Below, one piece after another: positions 53,818 through 62,846 of a stretch of DNA of 64,000 bases (within the stretch, counting starts at the first letter, position 1; each line of letters begins with the position of its first letter). Below the pieces are notes generated by a model. The model made no database searches. It saw nothing but the letters and a program-made list of their open reading frames with translations, and was not told the origin of the DNA. The translations under genes and the position numbers were made by a program. The DNA lies in assembly GCA_047636495.1 (NCBI GenBank), contig JBLILH010000013.1, positions 18,542 through 82,541 on the forward strand, in the 5' to 3' direction. The DNA comes from Endobugula sp047636495 (GTDB lineage: Bacteria > Pseudomonadota > Gammaproteobacteria > Pseudomonadales > Cellvibrionaceae).

Positions 53818-56508
53818 TTAATCAACTAACGCTGGGCGTAACCAGCGTGTGGCTGTTTGGATGTCCCAACTTTTCCTCTCAGCATAATTACGCAGCTGAT
53901 CTTTATCGATTTTACCTAAACCAAAGTAACGTGCCTCTGGATGCCCTATATACCAACCACTGACTGACGATGCGGGATACATTGCATAGCTATCGGTTAA
54001 CTGGCTACCAATCGCATTCTCTACATCTAACAATGACCACAAAGTCGCTTTTTCGCTATGTTCTGGGCATGCAGGGTAACCCGGTGCGGGGCGAATACCG
54101 GCGTAAGACTCTTTAATTAACGAGTCATTATCCAATATTTCACTATTGGCATAGCCCCAATATTGCTTGCGCACTTTTTCATGGGTTAATTCTGCTAAGG
54201 CTTCTGCAAAACGATCAGCAATCGCCTTAACCATAATAGAATTATAATCGTCCAGTGCGGCTTCATATTCCTTAGCTAATTCATCCGCACCATAACACCC
54301 GACAGCAAAGGCACCCATATAATCGTTTACACCGGATGTCTTAGGCGCAATAAAGTCAGCCAGCGAGCGATACGGACGACCTGCTGGGCGATCTACTTGC
54401 TGGCGCAGGTGATTTAACGTGGCGACTACCGTTTGCCTGTCTTCATCTTGATACAATTCTGTCTGATCATTGATTATCCCATTGGCTGGATATAAACCCA
54501 TCACCACATGGCATTGCAATAAATTGCCTTCGACAATTTCATTGAGCTTTTCTATCGCGTCAGCAAATAACGTCGTTGCTTCTTCACCAACGATTTCATC
54601 CGTTAATATATCAGGGTATTTACCGTGCAGCTCCCATGTTTTAAAAAACGGTGTCCAATCAATGCGCTCAACAATCTCACTTAACGGGCAGTTCAAAAAC
54701 ACCTGCTGGCCCAACGTTGAAGGTACCACAGCTTGATAGTTTGACCAATCAATCGGGGTAGCGTTGGAGCGTGCTTTACCTAATGGTGCGAAGGCTTTTT
54801 TCGAACGGCGACTGGCATTTTGTAAACGCACCCTTTCATGTTCGGCGTTAATTTTTTCGATAACACTGTCTTTGTCATCACTTAACAGCCCACTCGCCAC
54901 CGGCACCGATTTAGAGGCATCTAGCACATGGCATATCACACCACTATATTTGGGCTCTATTTTGACTGCTGTATGTACTTTAGACGTAGTAGCACCGCCT
55001 ATTAACAGTGGCATCGTCATGCCCCGCTCTTCCATCATTTCGGCAACGGTGACCATTTCGTCTAACGACGGCGTAATCAATCCGGATAAACCCACAATAT
55101 CTGCATTATGTTCAACAGCCGCATCAAGAATTTTTTCGGGTGCTACCATGACGCCTAAATCGATCACTTCATAATTATTACACGACAACACCACACCCAC
55201 GATATTTTTACCAATATCGTGTACGTCGCCTTTTACCGTGGCCATAATAATAGTGCCGTTATTTTTACTCACATCGCCCGAGCGTCTTTTCTCTTCTTCG
55301 ATGTAAGGTAATAAATACGCCACAGCTTTTTTCATTACACGGGCACTTTTAACCACTTGCGGCAAAAACATTTTACCCGCACCAAATAAATCGCCCACCA
55401 CATTCATGCCCACCATCAGCGGGCCTTCAATCACATGTAATGGTTTATCGGCTTGTTGACGTGCTTCTTCTGCATCACCTTCAATAAATTCAGCAATACC
55501 TTTTACCAAGGCATGCGTGATACGTTCTTGTAAAGAATTTTCGCGCCACTTTAATTTGTCGCTTTCTTTGACATTCGCCGCTTGATCTTTGACTTGTACC
55601 GCAAAATCCACCAAACGCTCGCCGGCATCTTCACGGCGGTTAAGAATGACATCTTCAACAACTTCCAGTAGATCTTTAGGAATATCATCATAAACCGTTA
55701 ACATACTGGCGTTAACAATCGCCATATCCATACCGTCTTGAATGGCATAGTAAAGAAAAACCGAATGCATGGCTTCACGCACCGCATCGTTACCACGAAA
55801 CGAAAACGACACATTAGACAAACCACCCGATACTTTCGCACCGGGTAAGTTGTCTTTAATCCACCGTGTCGCCGCAAAAAAGTCTACGGCGTAATTATCG
55901 TGATCGCTAATCCCTGTCGCTATAGGAAAGATATTCGGATCAAACACAATATCTTCTGCTAAAAAACCGACATCGTTGACTAAAATATCATAAGATTTTT
56001 GACAGATATCAATTCGGCGCTGATACGTGTCCGCTTGGCCTTTTTCGTCAAAAGCCATCACTACAACGGCTGCGCCGTAACGTTTTACAATCTTCGCGTA
56101 ACGAATAAATTCATCCACGCCTTCTTTCATCGAAATAGAATTGACAATGGCTTTACCTTGCACACACTGCAAGCCGGCTTCGATAATTGAAAATTTTGAT
56201 GAGTCAATCATAAACGGCACGCGACAAATATCGGGTTCGGCGGCCAATAAATTCAAATAACGCTGCATCGCTTCTACGCCATCCAACATGGCGTCATCCA
56301 TATTGACATCGATAATTTGCGCGCCATCTTCGACTTGTACTCGCGCAATTTCTACGGCTGCATCGTAATCTTCATCTTGAATAAGACGCGCAAATTTTCG
56401 AGAGCCTGTCACATTAGCGCGCTCGCCTACGTTGACAAAACCTGTGGTTTTATTCACGACAAGAGGCTCTAAACCGCTCAGTACCATATCTGAAATTTTT
56501 CTACTCAT
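53818..56508 (-). CDS. metH: methionine synthase, folate/cobalamin/activation part
   Basis: The larger of two genes making cobalamin-dependent methionine synthase. The 896-residue protein starts in the folate domain (NVGERANVTGSRKFARL, IIDVNMDDAMLDG). The cap and cobalamin domain has the cobalt-ligand motif VKGDVHDIGKNIVGVVL and the SGLITPSLDEM run. The C-terminal SAM-binding activation domain has RPAPGYPACPEHSEK. Together with the upstream 335-residue gene the total (1231 aa) equals E. coli MetH (1227), so the split falls in the linker between the homocysteine and folate domains. Confidence 0.93.
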   Translation of the reverse strand: MSRKISDMVLSGLEPLVVNKTTGFVNVGERANVTGSRKFARLIQDEDYDAAVEIARVQVEDGAQIIDVNMDDAMLDGVEAMQRYLNLLAAEPDICRVPFMIDSSKFSIIEAGLQCVQGKAIVNSISMKEGVDEFIRYAKIVKRYGAAVVVMAFDEKGQADTYQRRIDICQKSYDILVNDVGFLAEDIVFDPNIFPIATGISDHDNYAVDFFAATRWIKDNLPGAKVSGGLSNVSFSFRGNDAVREAMHSVFLYYAIQDGMDMAIVNASMLTVYDDIPKDLLEVVEDVILNRREDAGERLVDFAVQVKDQAANVKESDKLKWRENSLQERITHALVKGIAEFIEGDAEEARQQADKPLHVIEGPLMVGMNVVGDLFGAGKMFLPQVVKSARVMKKAVAYLLPYIEEEKRRSGDVSKNNGTIIMATVKGDVHDIGKNIVGVVLSCNNYEVIDLGVMVAPEKILDAAVEHNADIVGLSGLITPSLDEMVTVAEMMEERGMTMPLLIGGATTSKVHTAVKIEPKYSGVICHVLDASKSVPVASGLLSDDKDSVIEKINAEHERVRLQNASRRSKKAFAPLGKARSNATPIDWSNYQAVVPSTLGQQVFLNCPLSEIVERIDWTPFFKTWELHGKYPDILTDEIVGEEATTLFADAIEKLNEIVEGNLLQCHVVMGLYPANGIINDQTELYQDEDRQTVVATLNHLRQQVDRPAGRPYRSLADFIAPKTSGVNDYMGAFAVGCYGADELAKEYEAALDDYNSIMVKAIADRFAEALAELTHEKVRKQYWGYANSEILDNDSLIKESYAGIRPAPGYPACPEHSEKATLWSLLDVENAIGSQLTDSYAMYPASSVSGWYIGHPEARYFGLGKIDKDQLRNYAERKSWDIQTATRWLRPALVD

Positions 56509-56581
56509 GATAGCTATCTTTTAAATGATTTTTTAATGATTGTCTACAGCTGACATATTCCATAAACTTAACGTAGCGCTA

Positions 56582-56630
56582 CTTCTTAGCACCGCTTCTT
56601 AGTACCGCTTTTTAGTACCGCTTTTTAGTC
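56582..56630. repeat. 13-bp tandem repeat spanning the stop of the metH N-terminal gene
   Basis: Nearly four units of CTTYTTAGYACCG (three full, one partial) lie in the gap between the two metH genes. On the minus strand the first unit contains the stop codon TAA (56625-56627). Confidence 0.85.
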
Positions 56631-57632
56631 TTTCAATATTCTTGGAGAATACTTCTGCGCCAATTCAGCCAATGCCGCAATATGTTCGGGTGTGGTACCA
56701 CAACAACCCCCTAATATATTAATATGTCCACCTTTAACGAACGCCTCAACCTGCGCCGCCATTTGTTCAGGGCTTTCGTCATACTCACCAAACTCATTAG
56801 GTAGACCTGCATTCGGATGTGCCGATACGAAAGCCGTCGATATAGCATCTAAACGCTTAATATAAGGCAACATTTCATTGGCACCCAAAGCACAATTGAG
56901 CCCAACACTTAACAAGTCACCGTGCATCATCGAAATCCAAAACGCTTCTGCGGTCTGACCTGACAATGTGCGACCACTAGCATCAGTAATCGTGCCCGAT
57001 ACCATAATGGGGATATCACCCCACTTTTCTTTAATCTCAGCCATCGCATACAACGCGGCTTTTGCATTGAGCGTATCGAAAACGGTTTCAATCATTAATA
57101 TATCGGTACCACCATCTAACAGTGCATTGGCTGCATAAAAATACGCTGCGCGCAGCTCATCAAAGGTGACTAAGCGCATACCTGGGTCGTTAACGTCGGG
57201 TGATAACGACGCAGTTCGGTTAGTGGGGCCTAATGCGCCCACAACAAAACGCGGCTTATCCGGCGTTTTTGCGGTCCACACATCGGCAGCCTTTCGCGCA
57301 CATTGTGCGGATTGGTAATTAATATCATACACATGCGCCTGCATACTGTAATCCGCTTGCGCAATAGTGGTCGCGTTAAACGAATTAGTCGTCGCGAAAT
57401 CGGCACCCACTTCAAAATACTCTTCATGAATAGACTGAATAATATCGGGGCGCGTAATCACTAACAAATCATTATCGCCTTTCAATGGTGACGGATGATC
57501 GGGAAAATACTTGCCCCTAAAGTCCTCCTCGCCTAACGAGTGACGCTGGATCATTGTCCCCATAGCGCCATCCAGTATCATAATGCGTTTTGATAGGATT
57601 GCTTTTACGGTATCAAGTGTCGATGTAGTCAT
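56625..57632 (-). CDS. metH: methionine synthase, homocysteine-binding part
   Basis: A separate 335-residue homocysteine S-methyltransferase domain. It begins with the family's RIMILDGAMGTMIQRH and has the zinc site: Cys in SVGLNCALGAN and the Cys-Cys pair in NILGGCCGTTPEH. It lacks all other MetH domains, which are encoded by the next gene 116 bases downstream. The C-terminus ends just after the domain, so the enzyme likely works as a complex of two chains. Confidence 0.93.
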   Translation of the reverse strand: MTTSTLDTVKAILSKRIMILDGAMGTMIQRHSLGEEDFRGKYFPDHPSPLKGDNDLLVITRPDIIQSIHEEYFEVGADFATTNSFNATTIAQADYSMQAHVYDINYQSAQCARKAADVWTAKTPDKPRFVVGALGPTNRTASLSPDVNDPGMRLVTFDELRAAYFYAANALLDGGTDILMIETVFDTLNAKAALYAMAEIKEKWGDIPIMVSGTITDASGRTLSGQTAEAFWISMMHGDLLSVGLNCALGANEMLPYIKRLDAISTAFVSAHPNAGLPNEFGEYDESPEQMAAQVEAFVKGGHINILGGCCGTTPEHIAALAELAQKYSPRILKD

Positions 57633-57882
57633 AGAGTAGTATTCACATTGCTATTGCTATTGATGTTGCAGACTGTGCCACAACAAGAAAAAATGAGTGG
57701 GATAGCATGCCGAGTTATGGGTTGAGCTATTCGTTGGGCTTGTTTAGTTGATCGATATGCTCGATAAGCTGCTCGATTAACTAACCAATAATAAAAAAAC
57801 CAGTATTCTACCTTAACTAGCTCATTTTACGAGGCCTATCGGTATTTAGTCATGGCCATTCGGCCGTCCCCTACTGATGACT

Positions 57883-58488
57883 CTACCTTACACAATAGTG
57901 CCGCTGAACCACCGAAAAGGCATGTTGCACTTCTTTGAAACGTCGTTCTTCTCCACCTCTGTCGGGGTGATGCTGCATCGCTAGCTGACGGTATTTTTGT
58001 TTGCAGTCGATATAAGGGGCGCGCATATCTAATTCTAAATGGACAAAAGCCATTGTAAGTTCATCGTCTTCTACGTAGCGTTTCCAAAAGCCGTTTAACA
58101 ACGTATCGACTGATTGCTGTGTTGCGGTATCAACGTTATCCCAGTTCAAGTAAAAATCTCTTAAGGCCTCGTTCTCTTCGTGATACCCGTGCGCTAACGA
58201 ATAGGCGGGCATGGTGCCTGCCGATAAACCCGTGCTGACATCCTGCAAACCAATATCCAGTGCCGATATCCGTAGATGTTGTTGCTGATCACGATACCGG
58301 GGCTGTAGCTGATAAAGCGCGTTATATACGATAAAATGCGTACTATAAAGCGATAAGGTATCCGCTAGATTAATGGGATCGAGCCAACCCTGGCCCTGTA
58401 ACTGCTGGATTAACGTATATTCGGACATCGGTGCCGCTTGGGTTGATAACAGGCAACTGATAGGCTCAAGCAAGTGATTTTGATGCAT
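57883..58488 (-). CDS. DNA-J related protein
   Basis: A 201-residue protein of the DNAJ-related family. The N-terminal 140 residues (LLEPISCLLSTQAAPMSEYTLIQQLQ, then LYSTHFIVYNALYQL) are the family-specific domain. A C-terminal J-domain (about 155-201) has YRQLAMQHHPDRGGEERRF, with the intact HPD motif. The role is not known. Confidence 0.88.
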   Translation of the reverse strand: MHQNHLLEPISCLLSTQAAPMSEYTLIQQLQGQGWLDPINLADTLSLYSTHFIVYNALYQLQPRYRDQQQHLRISALDIGLQDVSTGLSAGTMPAYSLAHGYHEENEALRDFYLNWDNVDTATQQSVDTLLNGFWKRYVEDDELTMAFVHLELDMRAPYIDCKQKYRQLAMQHHPDRGGEERRFKEVQHAFSVVQRHYCVR

Positions 58489-58609
58489 ATTAGTAATGAT
58501 CCTTGTTTTTACATTTCACTCATGCAAAACAGCCGACAAACACAACCCTTACCGATCGGCAGTCACGTGATATCAACCCAACATTCGGTGTAATACTGTT
58601 ATAGACAGA

Positions 58610-59425
58610 CTATTCCTGTATAGGAAGCGATCGTGAAGATTTTGGTGAGGAGGGTGAAGAGGGTGAAGAGGGTGAAGATATAGGCAGCACCGGCCACGAC
58701 ATCGCCCAAGGACGACTAATCGAGAGCGCGTCAGCACATTGCTCTATCGATTTGCGGTCAAACTCAGCGCTGGGATCACCATGCAACTTACGACTCAATT
58801 CAGCACTGTCATCCCAATGACTCGGCATATTAATGTACTGGAATTTTTCACCCTGAAAGGTGAAACGTAGAACAAACGCATGTAAAAAAATACCCGATAA
58901 AACAGGTAACGCGATCGATAACGGATGCCCATATAAACGATCACCCATAATCGGTGAGCCCACGCTCTTAAGCGCAACTCGTAGCTGGTGCGTTTTACCT
59001 GTTTTTGGCTTCAACACAAATAACCGCTGACCCTGCCCCACACCGTAGCTAAAAAACTGAGTAAGCGCCGGATTGTCTTTGGTATGGCACAGTTTCCATG
59101 CCCCCCGACGACTGCTTTCCATATCGCCACTGACCAAACCTTGTTTTTTCTTAGGCTTTTGATCACTCACCGCCAAGTAATATTTCTCTACCTCTTGACG
59201 CTGAAACAGTTGGGACAACTCACTCGCGGCTATTTTGGTTTTTGCACACAACAACAATCCAGAAGTCACCTTATCTAACCGATGAACAGGCAACAGCTGC
59301 TCTAGTTGCAAATCCTGTTTCATTTGCACCAACAAACCGACCTCGTCAGGCTCGGAGTGCACACAAACGCCTACATGCTTGTTCACTACAATAAAATGTT
59401 CGTTTTCATCGACCATGCTATACAT
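58610..59425 (-). CDS. RluA-like pseudouridine synthase family protein (TIGR01621 type)
   Basis: A 271-residue pseudouridine synthase-like protein. The catalytic block is LLPVHRLDKVTSGLLL and the late KPKTGKTHQLRVALKS and GSPIMGDRLYG are typical. A SRRGAWKLCHTKDNPALTQFF segment is diagnostic of this subgroup, whose RNA target is not assigned. The C-terminal 20 residues are a Ser-Ser-Pro tandem run from 9-bp DNA repeats and are not part of the family. Seven bases separate the upstream membrane-protein gene. Confidence 0.86.
   Translation of the reverse strand: MYSMVDENEHFIVVNKHVGVCVHSEPDEVGLLVQMKQDLQLEQLLPVHRLDKVTSGLLLCAKTKIAASELSQLFQRQEVEKYYLAVSDQKPKKKQGLVSGDMESSRRGAWKLCHTKDNPALTQFFSYGVGQGQRLFVLKPKTGKTHQLRVALKSVGSPIMGDRLYGHPLSIALPVLSGIFLHAFVLRFTFQGEKFQYINMPSHWDDSAELSRKLHGDPSAEFDRKSIEQCADALSISRPWAMSWPVLPISSPSSPSSPSSPKSSRSLPIQE
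58645..58680 (-). repeat. 9-bp tandem repeat encoding a Ser-Ser-Pro tail
   Basis: Four units of GTGAAGAGG type (first and last diverged) lie in frame near the 3' end of the pseudouridine synthase-like gene and encode (Ser-Ser-Pro) repeats. Confidence 0.9.
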
Positions 59426-59431
59426 AAAATA

Positions 59432-60253
59432 TTACTTCGCTGTGTCGTTGTCAGAAGAGGTTTTTTGTAACCATTCGCCTAGTGCGTCTTGCGCTGCTAA
59501 GCCATCCACCTCTTGCGATAAGCCATCAAGTTCTGCTTGCACGGCAGCGTCGACTGCGGCAAACATTATTATCAATACCCTACGCCCCAGCGCGTCTAAC
59601 GTAAGCCCCTCTGCTTTATCACCGATGTTTTCTACAAAGAAACCAGGCACTGTCAACGAGCGTAGCCCTGGTCTTAGTTCTGACCTTGACGCTACGTTAT
59701 CGGATGTGTTGACTTGCAACTGTATACGCAGGTCTGCAAAGGTAATACGCTCGATCATCACTTTAATAGATGCCGACTCTGTGTCACTAGTGCTAATAGC
59801 CTGAGAAGATAACATATCGGTTAAGTCGTTAATCGAAGAAAGTCGCTCGGCAATCGTTTGAATGTTGTTCAGTGACGGTTTATTTTGGCTCGCTCCGCTC
59901 GCCAGCTCTACGTAAAAATAAATATCTCTGATATCGACTTTATTAATCACCTTTACTGGCTGGTTAAAGGTGCTGGAATCAACTTTAAAGGCAATTTTAT
60001 TCGAGATATATAATGTTTTATTTGAAAAACCTACCGGGTTTTTAATAGATAAATTGGTTAACGAACCACTACCGTAACTTAAATTGATACTGACACTATC
60101 AACCTTTACCGGCGCTTGCGTTAATTCGCTACCGGTTTGTTCAATAACATCGATGATGACATCATCAACGTGGCTAAAAGCATAATAAATAGCCGCTGAC
60201 GAAATAGAGGCCAAAATAATAAAGCTAAATACGAAAAATTTAAGTGTTTTCAT
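59432..60253 (-). CDS. membrane-anchored protein, AsmA-like in pattern
   Basis: A 274-residue protein. The ATG at 60253 has AAGGA six bases before it. One N-terminal helix (4-27) is followed by an outside domain with the motif VDSVSINLSYGSGSLTNLSIKNPVGF, similar to the strand pattern of AsmA-family and related beta-rich domains. The C-terminal part is helical and acidic. The precise family is not certain. It lies 79 bases after the coiled-coil membrane gene and 7 before the RluA-like gene. Confidence 0.7.
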   Translation of the reverse strand: MKTLKFFVFSFIILASISSAAIYYAFSHVDDVIIDVIEQTGSELTQAPVKVDSVSINLSYGSGSLTNLSIKNPVGFSNKTLYISNKIAFKVDSSTFNQPVKVINKVDIRDIYFYVELASGASQNKPSLNNIQTIAERLSSINDLTDMLSSQAISTSDTESASIKVMIERITFADLRIQLQVNTSDNVASRSELRPGLRSLTVPGFFVENIGDKAEGLTLDALGRRVLIIMFAAVDAAVQAELDGLSQEVDGLAAQDALGEWLQKTSSDNDTAK

Positions 60254-60331
60254 TCTTGTCCTTAGTGGTGTGTAAGATGATGGGGGACGCCGTATCAGCC
60301 AAAGACTGATGTAGCACACCGCTCTCGATAG

Positions 60332-60772
60332 CTATGTTCGTTCACCCTCGATAATAGGCGAGTCTTCGCTATTCGGTAACGCGGGTTGAGTGGGGGGCGC
60401 TGCGTTATCTTTTAATATTTGGCTTGCCTCTTCGTTAAACCGATTCTTAGCGTCAGTGAGCGCCTCGTTAACCCTATCCAACAATATTTTCCAACCAGAC
60501 ACCACCACCTCGCTAGTGTCCACCAGCACTGACTCGATACTATTTTTGACGACATTGTTTTTTTCAACATTGGTTTTTTCAACATTGGTTTTTTCTAGCA
60601 GCGCCAACTTTTCTTCTACATCGCGCAGCAACGTCTCTGCCAAAACGAGCTGCTCGCTTGATTGTGCGTTCTCTGTCACCAGCTCTTCATAACGTTTATC
60701 TTGATGGTAGATATAAGCCATGGCAACCACCAGACATACCCACAAGATTTTTGTAGAATACTGCTTTAACAT
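60332..60772 (-). CDS. hypothetical membrane-anchored coiled-coil protein
   Basis: A 146-residue protein, not recognised. One N-terminal helix (6-22) precedes a long coiled coil (25-75) whose middle is a 15-bp tandem repeat (Glu-Lys-Thr-Asn-Val units) at about 60551-60595. The C-terminus is acidic. It may work with the downstream AsmA-like gene. Confidence 0.65.
   Translation of the reverse strand: MLKQYSTKILWVCLVVAMAYIYHQDKRYEELVTENAQSSEQLVLAETLLRDVEEKLALLEKTNVEKTNVEKNNVVKNSIESVLVDTSEVVVSGWKILLDRVNEALTDAKNRFNEEASQILKDNAAPPTQPALPNSEDSPIIEGERT
60551..60595 (-). repeat. 15-bp tandem repeat inside the coiled-coil gene
   Basis: Three units of a 15-base sequence encode Glu-Lys-(Thr/Asn)-Asn-Val in frame. 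The third unit has a base change. Confidence 0.8.
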
Positions 60773-61151
60773 TTTTATATCCCTCCTATTGATGCCACAT
60801 TCATATTATATTGCCCCTACATAACCGCTGAGCGGTGACTCATCTCGTTTACCCAAATCATTATTAGACAACATGCGACCGCTACTAAAAAACGAATTAT
60901 CGCACTGAATCTGACGATGACCAAGGAATCACTCTTAAACAGCTCCCCTAAAATGGCGACAATCCGAAATATGAAGGCAGTAAGACGATCAGAGTCGCGA
61001 ATAGTGTCTAAGCAGACTATATTTTAACCATTCGGCAATTTCTTGGCAATTAGTCCAGAAAACACTAGTCATTTCAAAACTCATAGTATAAAATTCGCCG
61101 CTCTTTTGGCATCACAGCAACATGATTGCTTCACTAGCTAATCGATATTTA
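60773..61151. other. intergenic region before tRNA-Cys
   Basis: A 380-base gap with no recognised gene. It must contain the tRNA-Cys/Leu promoter. Confidence 0.4.
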
Positions 61152-61225
61152 GGCGCGGTGGCAGAGTGGTCATGCAGCGGATTGCAAATCCGTCAACGCC
61201 GGTTCGATTCCGACCCGCGCCTCCA
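61152..61225 (+). tRNA. tRNA-Cys (anticodon GCA)
   Basis: A 74-base tRNA with encoded CCA. Acceptor GGCGCGG pairs with CCGCGCC (one wobble-free). The anticodon loop is TTGCAAA. It precedes tRNA-Leu, as in the common Gly-Cys-Leu cluster. Confidence 0.97.
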
Positions 61226-61292
61226 GAAGCTTGCTAGTAGCTTATACTAGAAGTAGGTTTATCCAAGCCTACTATAAAAAATCTTCCTGTTT

Positions 61293-61379
61293 GCCCGGGT
61301 GGTGAAATTGGTAAACACAGGAGACTTAAAATCTCCCGACCGCAAGGTCTTGCCGGTTCAAGTCCGGCTCCGGGCACCA
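61293..61379 (+). tRNA. tRNA-Leu (anticodon TAA)
   Basis: An 87-base tRNA with encoded CCA. Acceptor GCCCGGG pairs with CCCGGGC-type 3' end. The anticodon loop is CTTAAAA and a long variable arm (CGACCGCAAGGTC) marks the leucine class. Confidence 0.97.
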
Positions 61380-61650
61380 TTTTAGATTCCACCGTACCCC
61401 ATCACCGTCCAAGCAACCCTATATATACTGGCATTTTTGCTTTTATCGTCCACGCGCGTCTATTGTTATCCGGTACCATCTACAAAACAATGCTGGCATT
61501 ATTGCTGGTTCAATTCACAGTGATACCCGCATTTTGGTAAGCATTTAAGATAACAGCGAACAAACAACTAACAGGAAACTAACGAGCGACTAACAAGCGA
61601 CTAAGGACAGCCACACACTTTTTGCCATTTACAACGCTAATCGGAGTTTT

Positions 61651-62088
61651 TCAAAGGAGACAACTACCCTGACACAGGGGGGTTCCTGTTAACCCTGCAT
61701 TAACCACTATACCAAAACCACCAACACCTACTTCTGCGGTACTAAACACTAAACCTGCTGATGATATAGCGGCATCAACATAGTCTATTAAGCCATATTT
61801 ATCTGTACGTAAAAGCGGGTTTCCCCTCACATATGTGTAAGTGTTAGAACCTGCAATTAAACCAAGGGTATCTGATTGAGTGTATCTCCCCGTATTTGGA
61901 TCATAGTACCTAAAGTAGTTGTAATCTATTTCATCTGACGCAACATCGTAGCTACATTCGCTACAGCCCCTATGCACTCTAGCGTCATTAGCCGCAAAGC
62001 CCCAATGCGAGACCGTGGTTATTTTTACAACTCCCGACGCGGTTTCTGGCTTAATTGGCGCTAATAATTGAGTGGCGATATTTTGCAT
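61651..62088 (-). CDS. RHS repeat-associated core domain, orphan C-terminal tip
   Basis: A 145-residue fragment of an RHS protein. It holds the end of the RHS core, DYNYFRYYDPNTGRYTQSDTLGL and NTYTYVRGNPLLRTDKYGL, then about 45 residues of tip (DYVDAAISSAGLVFSTAEVGVGGFG). The N-terminal 50 residues are not clearly core. The thousand or more residues of YD repeats that should precede it are absent. The tip is short and not recognised as a toxin. It looks like a displaced RHS-CT cassette. Confidence 0.75.
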   Translation of the reverse strand: MQNIATQLLAPIKPETASGVVKITTVSHWGFAANDARVHRGCSECSYDVASDEIDYNYFRYYDPNTGRYTQSDTLGLIAGSNTYTYVRGNPLLRTDKYGLIDYVDAAISSAGLVFSTAEVGVGGFGIVVNAGLTGTPLCQGSCLL

Positions 62089-62119
62089 AACGCGAAGTGT
62101 AACCCATCACTTAGCGTCG

Positions 62120-62770
62120 AGCTACTGAGGAGAGTATGGTGGCGCTTGCCTACAAGGATGTAGGTACGCAACGTGAGCAGGATGCGGGAGTGTGTCGCCA
62201 CTATATTCTCCTCGGTGGCCACGCACGGCGGAAGATAGCGGCTAATGGAAGTGATCTATTCCGTGCGTAACGTACAGGACGTACTAATGCCGTGGGTGCA
62301 TGGATGCACAGGAACGGTAATAGCTCGATGCTAACGACGAAGTGATTGGCTTTGTTTTTTTGCTTTTGCTTTTAAGCAAGCACTCGCCCCTAGTGTTTTT
62401 TAGGAGCGACAGACCAGCGCTTTTTGCTGGGCTGCGGGGCAACCGATGCTATTATTTTAGGGGTGCTTTTTGCCCCTAAAATAATAGCATCGGTTGGGCA
62501 AGGTGCGCGGTAGGGCGTGGCCGAGGAAGCTGCGCGTTTAGAGACTGGAAGTGGCTTGGCGTGATGGTTGCGGCTTTGACGTGCAAGGATGCACTAATGC
62601 TGGGGACACACGGATGTGTAGGAGCAGTACTAGCAACCTACGTGACAACAAACTGGAAGGAACGGACCGCAACCTTAATTACTAGTTCTTTCTTACGAAG
62701 TGATGATGATTCAGATTTAGCACAATGAGAGCTTGGCACTTGGTTTGCGCTGTGGGTTTTGCAAGCCATG
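62120..62770 (+). ncRNA. candidate structured RNA with GGA-loop hairpins
   Basis: No ORF is recognised here. A 24-bp stem pairs 62121-62144 with 62196-62219 without mismatch; four pairs are G-T and only form as G-U on the + strand. Small hairpins with 4-5-bp stems carry GGA in the loop: CTACAAGGATGTAG (62150), a GTAC-AGGAC-GTAC stem (62272), GTGCATGGATGCAC (62296), GTGCAAGGATGCAC (62581) and ACACACGGATGTGT (62606). Two modules around 62271-62322 and 62581-62634 share layout, with outer stems TGCCGT/ACGGTA and TGCT/AGCA. GGA in a hairpin loop is the CsrA/RsmA site. Whether it is transcribed is unknown; an RHS-linked DNA repeat is the alternative. Confidence 0.45.
62440..62496. repeat. 57-base perfect inverted repeat
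   Basis: Arms of 24 bases (62440-62463 and 62473-62496) pair perfectly around the loop TGCTTTTTG. No T run follows on either side, so it is not an ordinary terminator. A smaller hairpin with the same loop style (CCAGC-GCTTTTT-GCTGG) lies at 62414-62430. Confidence 0.95.
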
Positions 62771-62846
62771 TGACAAGCGAAGGAAGAAGCCTATTGCCTC
62801 CCATAAACAATCGCTTATATGTAGATCGTAGCTCATTCTCTTCGGA

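Noticed and set aside
62440..62496. Rho-independent terminator for the perfect inverted repeat
   Set aside because: No T run follows on either strand, and the stem is far longer than terminators elsewhere in the window.
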